Assembly: GCF_029846255.1 (NCBI RefSeq)
Contig: NZ_JARVWQ010000002.1
Location: 992,001-1,056,000, forward strand
Source: Amnibacterium sp. CER49
GTDB taxonomy: Bacteria; Actinomycetota; Actinomycetes; Actinomycetales; Microbacteriaceae
DNA: 64,000 nucleotides
Direction of reading: 5' to 3'
Below, piece by piece: positions 8,023-16,715 of this stretch (positions within the stretch are counted from its first letter, which is position 1; each line of letters begins with the position of its first letter). The notes beneath the pieces are model-generated. The model was given only the letters and a program-made list of their open reading frames with translations, was not told the origin of the DNA and searched no databases. The position numbers and the translations under genes are program-made.

Positions 8023-8883
8023 ATGCCGGCGACGTTCGTGGTGGTGCCGCAGTGGCAGGGATCCGGATCGAGCCGCGCGATGCGGCTCCAGGACGGGGCA
8101 GAGGCGATCCGCGGCGACCTGCCCGCGTCGGCGACCCGCACGGTCGAGGTGCCACTCGGTGCCGGTGACGCGGTCGGCACCCGCGTGAACCGCTTCTCGA
8201 GCATCGCGACGGTGCGCGAGCGCCTGCTCCGCGCCCTCGACGACGTGCCGGAGGGCTCGATGCCGCTCGTGATCGGCGGCGACTGCGGGGTGGAGCTCGG
8301 CGCGGTCGAGCACGCGCTCGGTCGCGCGCCCGGCCTCGCGGTCGTCTGGTTCGACGCGCACGCCGACCTCCACACGCCCGAGGACTCGCCGTCCGGGGCG
8401 TTCCACGGCATGGTCGCCCGCGCCCTGCTCGGCGAGGCCGCGCCCGGGCTCGTGCCCGAGCGCGTGCTCGCGCCGGAGCGCCTCGTGCTCGCGGGCACCC
8501 GCGCCCTCGACCCGGACGAGCAGCGCCATCTCGACGAGGCGGGCATCCCGCTCCTCGACCCCGACGTGGTCGACGACCCCGTCGCGCTCGCCGACGCGGT
8601 CGCCGCCACCGGAGCGGATGCCGTCTACATCCACGTCGACCTCGACGTGCTCGACCCCGAGGACATCGGCGGCGTCGACTTCCCGGAGCCCTTCGGCGTG
8701 CGGGTGCCCGCCCTCGTCGCCGCGATCCGGGCCCTGCGCGAGCGGCTGCCGCTCGTCGGCGCCGGCATCACCGAGTTCGCGCCCGCCTCGGTCGACGATG
8801 CCCGCGCCGACCTCGCGGCGATCCTCCGCGTGCTGTCCGCTCTTACGGCCCCGTCGCCTCGGAACGGGCAGGGCAGCGCCTGA
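8023..8883 (+). CDS. arginase/agmatinase/formiminoglutamase-family hydrolase
   Basis: This 286-residue ureohydrolase-fold enzyme would use a dinuclear Mn2+ site to hydrolyse a guanidino or formimino group. The metal-binding boxes are DAHADLHTP (Asp111, His113, Asp115) and HVDLDVLDPE. The first box, normally GGDHS with a metal-binding His, is GGDCG here (Cys88), so one ligand is replaced. The length is typical of arginases. No arginine- or histidine-catabolism genes are adjacent, and the substrate is open. The ATG at 8023 appears leaderless. Confidence 0.85.
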   Translation: MPATFVVVPQWQGSGSSRAMRLQDGAEAIRGDLPASATRTVEVPLGAGDAVGTRVNRFSSIATVRERLLRALDDVPEGSMPLVIGGDCGVELGAVEHALGRAPGLAVVWFDAHADLHTPEDSPSGAFHGMVARALLGEAAPGLVPERVLAPERLVLAGTRALDPDEQRHLDEAGIPLLDPDVVDDPVALADAVAATGADAVYIHVDLDVLDPEDIGGVDFPEPFGVRVPALVAAIRALRERLPLVGAGITEFAPASVDDARADLAAILRVLSALTAPSPRNGQGSA

Positions 8884-8915
8884 CCGCCGCTCAGGCAGGC
8901 GCGGGGCGGCCTCAT

Positions 8916-8921
8916 TAGCCT
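8916..8921 (+). promoter_or_regulatory. -10 hexamer (TAGCCT) of flavin reductase gene
   Basis: TAGCCT ends 6 bases before the ATG at 8928. It lies in the 44-base gap after the arginase-like gene, so the reductase gene probably has its own promoter. Confidence 0.5.
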
Positions 8922-8927
8922 CCGTCC

Positions 8928-10358
8928 ATGACCGAGACGTACGACCTCATCGTGATCGGCGCCGGGGCGGTCGGTGAGAACGTCGCCGACTACGCCCACC
9001 GCGGCGGCCTCTCCACCGTGATCGTCGAGTCCGAGCTGGTCGGCGGCGAGTGCTCCTACTGGGCCTGCATGCCGAGCAAGGCGCTGCTGCGGCCCGAGGC
9101 GGCGCTCCGCGCCGCGCGCCACGTGTCCGGCGCCCGCGAGGCCGTCACCGGCGCGCTCGACCCGGCCCATGTGCTCGCGAAGCGCGATGCGATCGTCGAC
9201 GACTACGACGACGGCGGCCAGGTCGCCTGGCTCGCGTCCACCGGGATCGACCTCGTCCGCGGCACCGCCCGGCTCACCGGCCCGCGCGCGGTGCAGGTCA
9301 CGGCGATCGACGGCACCGTCGTCGACCTCGAGGCCCGTCGGGCGGTCGCGGTGTGCGTCGGCTCGGCGCCGGTGCTGCCCCCCGTCCCGGGGCTCCGCGA
9401 GCTGGAGCCCTGGACCTCCCGCGAGGCCACCGGCGCCACCGAGGTGCCGGGCCGCCTCGTCGTGATCGGCGGCGGCGTCGTCGCATCCGAGATGGCGACC
9501 GCGTACCGCTCCCTCGGCGCCGAGGTGACGATGCTCGTCCGCGGCGACCGCGTCCTCACCGGCATGGAGCCGTTCGCGAGCGAGCTCGTGAGCGCCGCGC
9601 TCGCGGAGTCCGGCGTCGACGTCCGCACGGGGGTGGAGGTGACCGCCGCCCGCCGCACCGACGCGGGCGTCGAGGTGACGACCGGCGACGGGGCCGTGCA
9701 GGCCGACGCCGTGCTCGTCGCGACGGGCCGCACGCCGCGCACCCACGACCTCGGCCTCGCCTCCGTCGGCCTCGAGGACGGGAGCTGGCTCGACGTCGAC
9801 GACACGATGCTCGTCGACGCGCCGACGAACGACGGCGACCCGTGGCTGTACGCGGTCGGCGACGTGAACCACCGTGCGCTGCTCACGCACGAGGGCAAGT
9901 ACCAGGCCAGGGCGGCGGGCCGGGTGATCGCCGCGCGCGCGAACGGCGACGCGCTCGACACCGAGCCGTGGGGTCGCCACGTCGCCACCGCCGACCACGG
10001 CGCCGTGCCGCAGGTGACGTTCACCGACCCCGAGGTGGCGTCCGTCGGGCACACCGAGGCGTCCGCCCGGAAGGCGGGGCTCAGGGTCCGGACCGCCGAG
10101 TACGACATCGGGTCCGTCGCCGGGGCGAAGATCTACGACGAGTCGTACACCGGCCGGGCGAAGATCGTGATCGACGACGAGCGCGACGTCATCGTCGGCG
10201 CCACCTTCGTGGGGCCGGAGGTCGGTGAGCTGCTGCAGTCCGCCACGGTCGCCGTGGTCGGCGAGGTGCCGATCCAGCGGCTCTGGCACGCGGTGCCGTC
10301 GTACCCGACGGTCAGCGAGGTCTGGCTGCGCCTGCTCGAGACGGACGGCCGCGCATGA
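8928..10358 (+). CDS. FAD-dependent pyridine nucleotide-disulfide oxidoreductase
   Basis: This 476-residue flavoprotein belongs to the dihydrolipoamide dehydrogenase/mercuric reductase family. An FAD-binding GxGxxG (IGAGAVGENVA, about 10-20) is followed by the redox pair Cys42-Cys47 in GGECSYWACMPSK, a CX4C disulfide. A second nucleotide-binding GGG (VIGGGVVASEMA) and a C-terminal dimerisation domain containing HAVPSYPTVSE, with the His/Glu pair, complete it. The active-site spacer SYWA differs from LNVG of lipoamide dehydrogenases, so the electron acceptor is probably not lipoamide; quinone or another disulfide are options. It overlaps the next gene by ATGA. Confidence 0.9.
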   Translation: MTETYDLIVIGAGAVGENVADYAHRGGLSTVIVESELVGGECSYWACMPSKALLRPEAALRAARHVSGAREAVTGALDPAHVLAKRDAIVDDYDDGGQVAWLASTGIDLVRGTARLTGPRAVQVTAIDGTVVDLEARRAVAVCVGSAPVLPPVPGLRELEPWTSREATGATEVPGRLVVIGGGVVASEMATAYRSLGAEVTMLVRGDRVLTGMEPFASELVSAALAESGVDVRTGVEVTAARRTDAGVEVTTGDGAVQADAVLVATGRTPRTHDLGLASVGLEDGSWLDVDDTMLVDAPTNDGDPWLYAVGDVNHRALLTHEGKYQARAAGRVIAARANGDALDTEPWGRHVATADHGAVPQVTFTDPEVASVGHTEASARKAGLRVRTAEYDIGSVAGAKIYDESYTGRAKIVIDDERDVIVGATFVGPEVGELLQSATVAVVGEVPIQRLWHAVPSYPTVSEVWLRLLETDGRA

Positions 10359-11212
10359 GCGTCTCGCTGCCCGATCCCGGCCGCATGGAGGGCCGCACCG
10401 TCGTCGTCACGGGCGGCAGCTCCGGCATCGGCCGGGCCGCAGCCGTCGAGCTCGCCGCGCTTGGTGCCACGGTCGCCGTCGTCGGCCGCAGCGAGCAGCG
10501 CACGCGCGAGGTGGCCGAGCAGATCGGCGGCCGCGCCTACCTCGCCGACTTCTCGCGCCTCGCCGACGTGCGGGCGCTCGCCGGCCGGCTGCTCGCCGAC
10601 CTGCCCGAGATCCACGTGCTCGCGAACAACGCGGGCGGCATCGGCCCCCGCGCGGAGACGGTGGACGGCTTCGACGAGACGTTCCAGCGCAACCACCTCG
10701 CCGGCTTCCTCCTCACGCACCTGCTGCTGCCGCGACTCACGGAGACCGCGGCGTCGGCGCCGCCGATGTCGGTGCGCGTGGTGCAGACCTCGAGCGCCGC
10801 GAACATCGGCGCGCGGATCCGGATGGACGACCTCGACACCCGGCGCGGACCCTGGATGCAGGGCTTCCGGGCGTACGGGCGCAGCAAGCTCGCGAACATC
10901 CTGTTCACGCGCGGGCTCGCGCGGCGCCTCTCGGGCACCGCGGTGTCGACGTACGCGTTCCATCCCGGGGTCGTCGCGACGCGCTTCGGCGGCTTCGCGC
11001 CCTGGACCATGCTCGTCAAGGCCGTGGCGCTCAGCCCGGAGCAGGGCGCGGCCCCCCTCGTTCGGCTCGCGAGCGCGCCCGAGGTGCCGGCACCGTCGGG
11101 CAACTACTTCTCCCGGCTCACGGCTCCCGGGCCGACGTCACCGCAGGCGGGCGACGCCGGGCTCGAGCGGGCGCTGTGGTCCGCGAGCGAGGTCCGGGCG
11201 GGGCTGCGCTGA
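10355..11212 (+). CDS. short-chain dehydrogenase/reductase (retinol dehydrogenase-like)
   Basis: A 285-residue classical-type SDR. It has the nucleotide loop TGGSSGIG (about 19-26), NNAG at 91-94, the catalytic Ser in VVQTSSAANIG and the YxxxK pair Tyr174/Lys178. The segment between Ser and Tyr is longer than in small SDRs, as in the retinol dehydrogenase/light-dependent reductase-like branch. Substrate unknown. It overlaps the flavin reductase gene by 4 bases and is probably co-transcribed with it. Confidence 0.88.
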   Translation: MSVSLPDPGRMEGRTVVVTGGSSGIGRAAAVELAALGATVAVVGRSEQRTREVAEQIGGRAYLADFSRLADVRALAGRLLADLPEIHVLANNAGGIGPRAETVDGFDETFQRNHLAGFLLTHLLLPRLTETAASAPPMSVRVVQTSSAANIGARIRMDDLDTRRGPWMQGFRAYGRSKLANILFTRGLARRLSGTAVSTYAFHPGVVATRFGGFAPWTMLVKAVALSPEQGAAPLVRLASAPEVPAPSGNYFSRLTAPGPTSPQAGDAGLERALWSASEVRAGLR

Positions 11213-11232
11213 GCGCCGTACCGGCCCTCCGC

Positions 11233-11238
11233 TAGGGC
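11233..11238 (+). promoter_or_regulatory. -10-like hexamer (TAGGGC) of permease gene
   Basis: TAGGGC ends 7 bases before the GTG at 11246. Its last base departs from the usual T, so this is weaker than its siblings. Confidence 0.35.
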
Positions 11239-11245
11239 CGCCGCC

Positions 11246-12412
11246 GTGGTGCTGGCCGGCGTCGGGGGCGGTCTGCTCCTCCTCGGGCTCGTCGCGGTCG
11301 CGAGCGGGCTGCTGCCGGTCGCGCAGGCGCTCGCGCTCGGCGACCGCGTCGTGCCGGTGCTCGGCTTCGTCGTCGCGATCACCGTCGTCGCGGCGCTCGC
11401 GAGCGCGGCGGGCGTCTTCGACCGGCTCGCCGACGCGACGGCGCGCGCGGGACGCGGCCGGGGCGGGCTGCTCTGGGCGCTGCTCGTGCTCGTCGCGGTC
11501 GCCTCGACCGTGTTCCTCTCGCTCGACACGACCGCGGTGCTGCTCACCCCGGTCGTCGTGCCGCTCGCGAAGCGGGTGGGGCTGCCGCCCCTGCCGTTCG
11601 CGATGACGACCGTGTGGCTCGCGAACGCGGGCTCGCTGCTGCTCCCCGTCTCGAACCTCACGAACCTGCTCGCCGAGGCGGGACCGGGGCTCTCCGGGGG
11701 CGCCTACGTCGCGCACGCGGCGCTCCCGGCGCTCGTCGCGGTGCTCGTGCCGGTCGCGATCCTCGGCATCACCTATCGGCGCGCGCTCGCGCACCGCTAC
11801 GAGCCGCCGGCCGTGCGTCCGGTCGCCGATCGACCGCTCTTCACGGTCGCCTCGGTCGTCGTGGCGCTGCTCGTGCCGGCGCTCGCGATCGGCGACCCGG
11901 TGCTCGGGATCCCGGTCTGGGTGCCCGCGACGGTCGCCGCGGTCGTCCTCGTCGTCGCGTTCGCGGTGCGGCGCCCGACGGCGCTCCGGCTCGGGGTGCT
12001 GCCCCTGCCGCTCGTCGTGTTCGTCTGCGGGCTGTTCCTCGCCGTGACCGCGGCGGGGCGCCTCGGGCTCACGGCGCTGCTCTCGGCCGCGGCCGGCACC
12101 GGCGACGGCGCCCCCGCGCTGCTCCGGCTCGCGGGCGTCGGCACCGTGACCGCGAACCTCGCCGACAACCTGCCCGCCTACCTCGCCCTCGAGCCCGTCG
12201 CGGCATCCCCCGCGCGCCTCGTGACGCTGCTCGTGGCGGTGAACGCGGGGCCGCTCGTGCTGCCGTGGGCGTCGCTCGCGACGCTGCTCTGGCATGCACG
12301 GCTGCAGGCCCTCGGGGTGCACGTGTCGTGGTGGCGGTTCGCGGCCCTCGGCCTCCTCGCGGCGCCGCTCACGGTCGCGCTCGCGGCCCTCGCCGTGGCC
12401 CTCACGAGCTGA
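11246..12412 (+). CDS. ArsB/NhaD/SLC13-type ion transporter
   Basis: A 388-residue integral membrane protein with about 10-11 hydrophobic segments and almost no soluble domain. The signature stretch SLDTTAVLLTPVVVPL (about 92-107) and the later NLADNLPAYLAL and PWASLATLLWH segments are typical of the ion transporter superfamily that includes ArsB arsenite pumps and NhaD antiporters. No arsR or arsC neighbour is present, so the ion is not defined. The start is GTG at 11246. The gene ends 13 bases before the stop of the convergent glycosyltransferase. Confidence 0.85.
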   Translation: MVLAGVGGGLLLLGLVAVASGLLPVAQALALGDRVVPVLGFVVAITVVAALASAAGVFDRLADATARAGRGRGGLLWALLVLVAVASTVFLSLDTTAVLLTPVVVPLAKRVGLPPLPFAMTTVWLANAGSLLLPVSNLTNLLAEAGPGLSGGAYVAHAALPALVAVLVPVAILGITYRRALAHRYEPPAVRPVADRPLFTVASVVVALLVPALAIGDPVLGIPVWVPATVAAVVLVVAFAVRRPTALRLGVLPLPLVVFVCGLFLAVTAAGRLGLTALLSAAAGTGDGAPALLRLAGVGTVTANLADNLPAYLALEPVAASPARLVTLLVAVNAGPLVLPWASLATLLWHARLQALGVHVSWWRFAALGLLAAPLTVALAALAVALTS

Positions 12413-12425
12413 TCCGCCGCGGGCC

Positions 12426-14339
12426 CTACTCCGCGGCGGCGGCGAAGACGCCCGCCCAGGCCTCCGGCGCAGCGAGACCCGGCGCCGCGAGGCGGTAGCG
12501 GCGTTCCAGCGCGCGCCACCGCAGGGCGAGCCCCGCGTGGAGCAGCACCGACTCGGCGAGCGCCGCGGCGAACCCGCGGCGGTCGCGACGGTGCCAGTAG
12601 TAGGCCGCCCCGTCGCCCGTCGGCACGAGCACGTTGTCGTGCGCAGGCACGACCCACCAGGTGCCGCGCGCGGGCGAGAGCCGAGCGGTCGGGGCGGTGT
12701 CGCGCGCGGCGGGCACGAGCAGGTGCCGCGCCGTCGCGACGGCCGCCCAGAGGGCGAGCCGCGTCCCGCGCGGCGCGGCGAGCGGCGCGAGCGGGGTGAC
12801 CGGCGCGTCCGGCGCCGCCGGCAGGTCGTCGGGCCGGTGGCGGCGCTGCTCCGGTGCGCCCGCGGCGAGGGCGAGCAGCTGCGGCAGGGTCGTCGCGAGC
12901 GACGGGAAGAGCGCCTCGGGGCCTTCGAGCACCGCGCGGAGCCCGTCGTGACGGCGCTGCACCGCGTAGTGCTGCATGGCGAGGGCCTGCTTCAGGTCGA
13001 GCGCGAGGCTGGCGCCGAGCACGCCGGTGCACGTCCCCCGACCGCCGTGCAGCAGCGCGGCGATGAGCCGGTTGCGGGCGTGGAAGAACGCGGGCCACGA
13101 GCGCGAGTCGTCCTTCGTGCGCCACGTCTCGTGCCACACCGCGGCACCGGGGAGGCTCACCGTGGGCACCCCCGCCGCCGCGGCGCGCAGGCCGTACTCC
13201 GCGTCGTCCCACTTCAGGAAGAACGGCAGCGCGTAGCCGAGGCGACGCACCGCCTCGAGCGGCAGCTGGCAGGCCCACCAGCCGGCGAAGTCGGCGTCGG
13301 TGCGCCGCTGCAGGCCGGGCTGCTCGACCGCCGGCACCCGGGCGAGGTCGGCGCCAGGCAGCCGGTCGTCCGCCGCGTGCCACCAGAAGGTGCGGCGCGC
13401 GACCCGCTCGGCGCCGCACTCGAGGACTCCGGGCACGGCCGCGTCGAGCATCTGCAGGCCGACGATGGACGGGGCCGCCGTGCGCAGCCCGAACTCGTAG
13501 GCGCGCAGCAGCGAGGCGGGCTCCACCTCGATGTCGTCGTCGAGCAGGGTGACGGTGCCCGCGGCGTCGGTCGACCTCGCCTCGTGCAGGACCCGCGAGT
13601 ACCCGCCGGAGCCTCCGAGGTTCGCCTGCCGCAGCACGGTCGTGACCGCGGGCAGGGCGGTGCGGACCGCGTCCGCGTCGAGCGGATCGGCCCCCTGGTC
13701 GACGACGATCGCGCGGCGGAGGACCGCGACGAGCGCGGGTGCGGAGGCGATGCGGGCGAGGTTCAGGGCGATGGCCTCGGCGCGGCCGATCGTCGGCATG
13801 CCCACGACGAGGCCCGGCTCGCGTCGCGGCGCCTCGCGGACGCTCCAGGCGGCGTCGACCAGGCGGACCTGCCGGGGCCCGGCGTGCAGCTCGAACCAGA
13901 CGGTGCCGCCCTCGCGGCACGCGTCGATCGCGACCTCGATCGCGGCCTGCTCCCCCGCCTCGAGCATGCGCTCGGTCACGACCGTGTCCGCGTCCCGCTC
14001 CTTCCGGCGCACCGTCACCACGGCCGGGGCGTCGACGGTCAGGTCGAGCCGTACCGAGCGGCTCCCCACGGCGTCGGCCCAGTAGGCCGCCGGGAAGGCG
14101 TTGAAGTAGCTCCCGAACGACGCCGCGCCTCCCGCGGGCACGACGGCGTCGTGCCGCCGCCCGGTCGGGGTCGCGCGGACCGCGCCGGGCAGGGCGCCGC
14201 TGACGTAGAGCGCCGGCGGCACGCGACGATCCGCGAGCGGTCCGACGACGTCGTGGACGCGCTGCCAGCGGGGCGGGTCGGCGGGCGCGACGGGCTCCTC
14301 GGCCGGCGCCGGGGTCGCGAGAAGACGGGTGGGTTCCAT
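12426..14339 (-). CDS. GlfT2-like galactofuranosyltransferase (GT2 family)
   Basis: A 637-residue soluble glycosyltransferase resembling mycobacterial GlfT2, which polymerises galactofuranose from UDP-Galf at the inner membrane face. An N-terminal beta-rich domain (about 1-170) is followed by a GT-A domain with GMPTIGR (180-186), the metal/donor-binding DDDI (267-270), FLKWDDAEY and WHETWRTKDD, equivalent to the GlfT2 catalytic regions, and a helical C-terminal domain. The length matches GlfT2. The ATG at 14339 follows TAGCGT by 8 bases; the upstream extension is Cys/Arg-rich and implausible. This suggests a galactofuran-containing wall polymer. Confidence 0.88.
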   Translation of the reverse strand: MEPTRLLATPAPAEEPVAPADPPRWQRVHDVVGPLADRRVPPALYVSGALPGAVRATPTGRRHDAVVPAGGAASFGSYFNAFPAAYWADAVGSRSVRLDLTVDAPAVVTVRRKERDADTVVTERMLEAGEQAAIEVAIDACREGGTVWFELHAGPRQVRLVDAAWSVREAPRREPGLVVGMPTIGRAEAIALNLARIASAPALVAVLRRAIVVDQGADPLDADAVRTALPAVTTVLRQANLGGSGGYSRVLHEARSTDAAGTVTLLDDDIEVEPASLLRAYEFGLRTAAPSIVGLQMLDAAVPGVLECGAERVARRTFWWHAADDRLPGADLARVPAVEQPGLQRRTDADFAGWWACQLPLEAVRRLGYALPFFLKWDDAEYGLRAAAAGVPTVSLPGAAVWHETWRTKDDSRSWPAFFHARNRLIAALLHGGRGTCTGVLGASLALDLKQALAMQHYAVQRRHDGLRAVLEGPEALFPSLATTLPQLLALAAGAPEQRRHRPDDLPAAPDAPVTPLAPLAAPRGTRLALWAAVATARHLLVPAARDTAPTARLSPARGTWWVVPAHDNVLVPTGDGAAYYWHRRDRRGFAAALAESVLLHAGLALRWRALERRYRLAAPGLAAPEAWAGVFAAAAE

Positions 14340-14347
14340 CGTGGGGG

Positions 14348-14353
14348 ACGCTA
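14348..14353 (-). promoter_or_regulatory. -10 hexamer (TAGCGT) of GlfT2-like gene
   Basis: TAGCGT on the minus strand ends 8 bases before the ATG at 14339, in the 64-base gap downstream of the DUF6716-like gene. Confidence 0.45.
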
Positions 14354-14403
14354 GGGCGGCGGGACGGACCGCCGGTGCCGGGAAGGCGACGATCTGGTGA
14401 ACG

Positions 14404-15597
14404 TCAGCCCTCGAGCACGCGCAGGCCGCGCCGCAGCACCGCCGCGGCCACACGCCGCGGCCGGAGCGGCCGGTCCGCGCCGAGCGCGGCGAGGCGGCGG
14501 TCGGTCTCGCGGCGTCCGGCGTGGAAGGCGCTCGACCAGGCCGTCTCGTGCGTCCGCAGCGCCGGGTCCGCAGCGACCTCGAGCAGCCGGGCGGCGAAGC
14601 GCTCGGCGGGCGCCGGGCCCGTCCGTGCGGGGAACACGTCGTCGAGCCACGCCTCCCGCGGTGTGCCGATCGCGTCGGCGTCGATCTCGTCGAAGCGCCG
14701 CAGGAGCCCCGACGGCAGCAGCGGCGGGTTGAGGGCCGCGTCGCCGAGCACGTCGTCGACGAACGCGACGCGGCAGCCGGCCGCGATCGCCTCGAGCGCC
14801 GCGGTCGACGAGACCGTGAGCAGCAGGTCGGTGCCGGGCAGCAGGTCGACGATCGGCGTGTGGTCGATCCGGAGGTTCTCCGGCAGCCGCCGCGTCGCCG
14901 CCCAGCGCTCCGGCGAGAGCCCCATCCGGTGGAAGGTCCGCTCGCCGGCGCGGTGCCGCGGCCGCAGCAGCACGCGCCGGTCGGGGTGCCGCTGCGCGTG
15001 CTCGAGCAGGCGGTCCCAGATGTGGATCCGCTCGTGCGACCGCGCCGGCACGGTGGGCTGGTCGGCGAAGACCACCGTGCGGATCGGGCCGCTCCGCGGC
15101 GGTGCAGGAGCGGCGGGCAGCAGCGCGAGGCCGGTGAGCAGCAGGTTCGCGGTCGGGAGACCGAGCGCCTCCCCGGCCGTCTCGAACGCCGCGAGGTCGG
15201 AGCGGGAGCTCACCGCGAGGACGTCGGCGAGCGAGCGCATGAGGTAGCCGCCGACGAGGTCGTAGAGCGCCATCCCCACGTAGCCCGCGCCGAAGACCGG
15301 CAGGCGGCTCGCCGTCCACCCGTGCACGTCGCGCACGAACCGCTGCACCGTGGGCCCGTCCGAGACGGGGACGACCACGTCGGCGGCCCGCGCCGCGGCG
15401 AGGAGCTGCGGCCACGTGCGGAACTCGACCTCGCGGTCGGTCGCCGTGCGGATCTGTTCCGCCCCGAGCCGGGTCGGGACGACCGTCGTCGGGGTGGCGA
15501 TGCGCACCGCGGCGCCCTGCGCGGCGAGCGCATCGGCGAGCCGGCCGGCGTACTTCAGCGCGGAGTCGAAGTCGGCGACGAGCAGGGCTTGGGGCAT
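14404..15597 (-). CDS. putative glycosyltransferase (DUF6716-like)
   Basis: This 397-residue protein has a Rossmann-like N-terminus (ALLVADFDSALKYAGRLADA) and a later segment with RVLLRPRHR, then TDLLLTVSSTAALEAIAAG, which looks like the donor-binding half of a GT-B transferase. I associate this with the DUF6716 family found in actinobacterial nonulosonate loci, but that name is from memory. An AGGAGG ribosome site lies 5 bases before the ATG at 15597. It is divergent from the GT29-like gene and shares its locus. Confidence 0.7.
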   Translation of the reverse strand: MPQALLVADFDSALKYAGRLADALAAQGAAVRIATPTTVVPTRLGAEQIRTATDREVEFRTWPQLLAAARAADVVVPVSDGPTVQRFVRDVHGWTASRLPVFGAGYVGMALYDLVGGYLMRSLADVLAVSSRSDLAAFETAGEALGLPTANLLLTGLALLPAAPAPPRSGPIRTVVFADQPTVPARSHERIHIWDRLLEHAQRHPDRRVLLRPRHRAGERTFHRMGLSPERWAATRRLPENLRIDHTPIVDLLPGTDLLLTVSSTAALEAIAAGCRVAFVDDVLGDAALNPPLLPSGLLRRFDEIDADAIGTPREAWLDDVFPARTGPAPAERFAARLLEVAADPALRTHETAWSSAFHAGRRETDRRLAALGADRPLRPRRVAAAVLRRGLRVLEG

Positions 15598-15661
15598 CGG
15601 GGCCTCCTGGGTGCTGGTTCGGGCGAGCGGATGCTAGGGCCCGCCGGTTACCTGCTCCCCC

Positions 15662-15667
15662 TACGAT
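15662..15667 (+). promoter_or_regulatory. -10 hexamer (TACGAT) of GT29-like gene
   Basis: TACGAT ends 8 bases before the ATG at 15676. It probably drives the 15676-21093 run, whose genes are mostly overlapping. Confidence 0.5.
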
Positions 15668-15675
15668 CCGCGGCC

Positions 15676-16341
15676 ATGCCGCTCCCACCCGCGCTCCCCG
15701 ACCAGGCCGCGCTGCTCCACGCGCTGCTCACCGCCCGCCTCGGTGGCGGCGAGCCGGCCCTCGTCACGGTCGTCGGCAACGCGCCGCTCCCGCCCTCGGC
15801 CGCGCGCGCCGAGGCGATCGACGGCAGCGACCTCGTCGTGCGGATGACGACGTTCGCGCTCGACCGGGACGCGCCCGCGGTGGGGCGCCGGACCGATGTC
15901 GTCGTGCTGCATCGCGGCGTCTCGGCCGGGCCGGACACGTTCGCGCGGCACCGCGAGCGCCTGTACCTCCTCGCCGAGCCGGGCCGCGACCACTGGGAGC
16001 CCGAGGCCCGCCCGGCCTGGTGGCCGCTCGACCTCGAGCTCGTGCCGATCGGCAACCGGGAGTTCACCGACCCGTTACGGAGAGCCCTCGGGTACCGCCG
16101 CAGGTCGGTCTCGTGGCCGACGACCGGGACACTCGCCGTTCACCTGCTGCGTCGACTGTTCCCGCATGCCCGCCTGCTGCTCACCGGTACGAGCCTCGTC
16201 GACGGCCCCCGCGGCGCGGTGCGCACCCTCGGCCACCACTGGGGCCCGGCGGTGAGCGTGACGCCGGAGCACCGGCTCGACCGCGAGGGGGCGCTGCTCA
16301 CCCGCTGGCGCGCCGAGGGCGCGATCGAGGTGCTCCCGTGA
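15676..16341 (+). CDS. GT29 sialyltransferase-like protein
   Basis: A 221-residue protein that resembles the core of GT29 sialyltransferases. VTVVGNAPLPPS with a following DGSDLVVRMTTF (about 33-59) mimics the L motif. SWPTTGTLAVHLL (about 143-155) mimics the S motif. A downstream TPEHRLDREGALLTRW fits the VS region with its His and Glu. GT29 enzymes transfer sialic acid from CMP-sialate to glycans. The protein is short, with no membrane anchor, so it would act in the cytoplasm. Its position beside neuA and neuB supports the call; activity is inferred. Confidence 0.65.
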   Translation: MPLPPALPDQAALLHALLTARLGGGEPALVTVVGNAPLPPSAARAEAIDGSDLVVRMTTFALDRDAPAVGRRTDVVVLHRGVSAGPDTFARHRERLYLLAEPGRDHWEPEARPAWWPLDLELVPIGNREFTDPLRRALGYRRRSVSWPTTGTLAVHLLRRLFPHARLLLTGTSLVDGPRGAVRTLGHHWGPAVSVTPEHRLDREGALLTRWRAEGAIEVLP

Positions 16342-16715
16342 GCGCCTCCACGCGATGGGCGCGGGGCCGCTGGAACGTGCTCCGGGTGCGGCGCCCGCGC
16401 CTCGCGGAGCGGGTGGAGGCGGGCCTGCTCGCGGTGCGCGGCGGCGCCCGGCTGGTGGCCGAGGTGCGGTCGCTCCGGACGCGGGTCGCCGAGCTGGAGC
16501 GCGACCACGCGCTGCTCGCCGCGCACGTCGGCGCGCTCGCGCAGGCGCCCGCCGGCGTCGAGCGGATCGCGCCGGACGTGGAGGCCGTCCGCCTCGCCGC
16601 GGTCGCGTTCTACGAGCACCGGATCGCCGCGCTCGAGGCGCACGCCGGCGGTCGACACGCCACCGGTGGTCAGAGCACGCGAACATCGGGTTACGGGACG
16701 GGGAACGACCGTTGA
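16338..16715 (+). CDS. small coiled-coil protein in sialate locus
   Basis: The 125-residue product starts with GTG overlapping the previous stop (GTGA) and ends overlapping the TTG start of neuA (TTGA). A basic N-terminus (ARGRWNVLRVRRPRLAERVE) precedes a predicted coiled coil (about 40-70, RSLRTRVAELERDHALLAAH), and the C-terminus is Gly/Thr-rich. The basic N-terminus with an amphipathic segment could bind membrane or partner enzymes. Function unknown; tight coupling suggests it works with the neighbouring transferases. Confidence 0.72.
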   Translation: MSASTRWARGRWNVLRVRRPRLAERVEAGLLAVRGGARLVAEVRSLRTRVAELERDHALLAAHVGALAQAPAGVERIAPDVEAVRLAAVAFYEHRIAALEAHAGGRHATGGQSTRTSGYGTGNDR

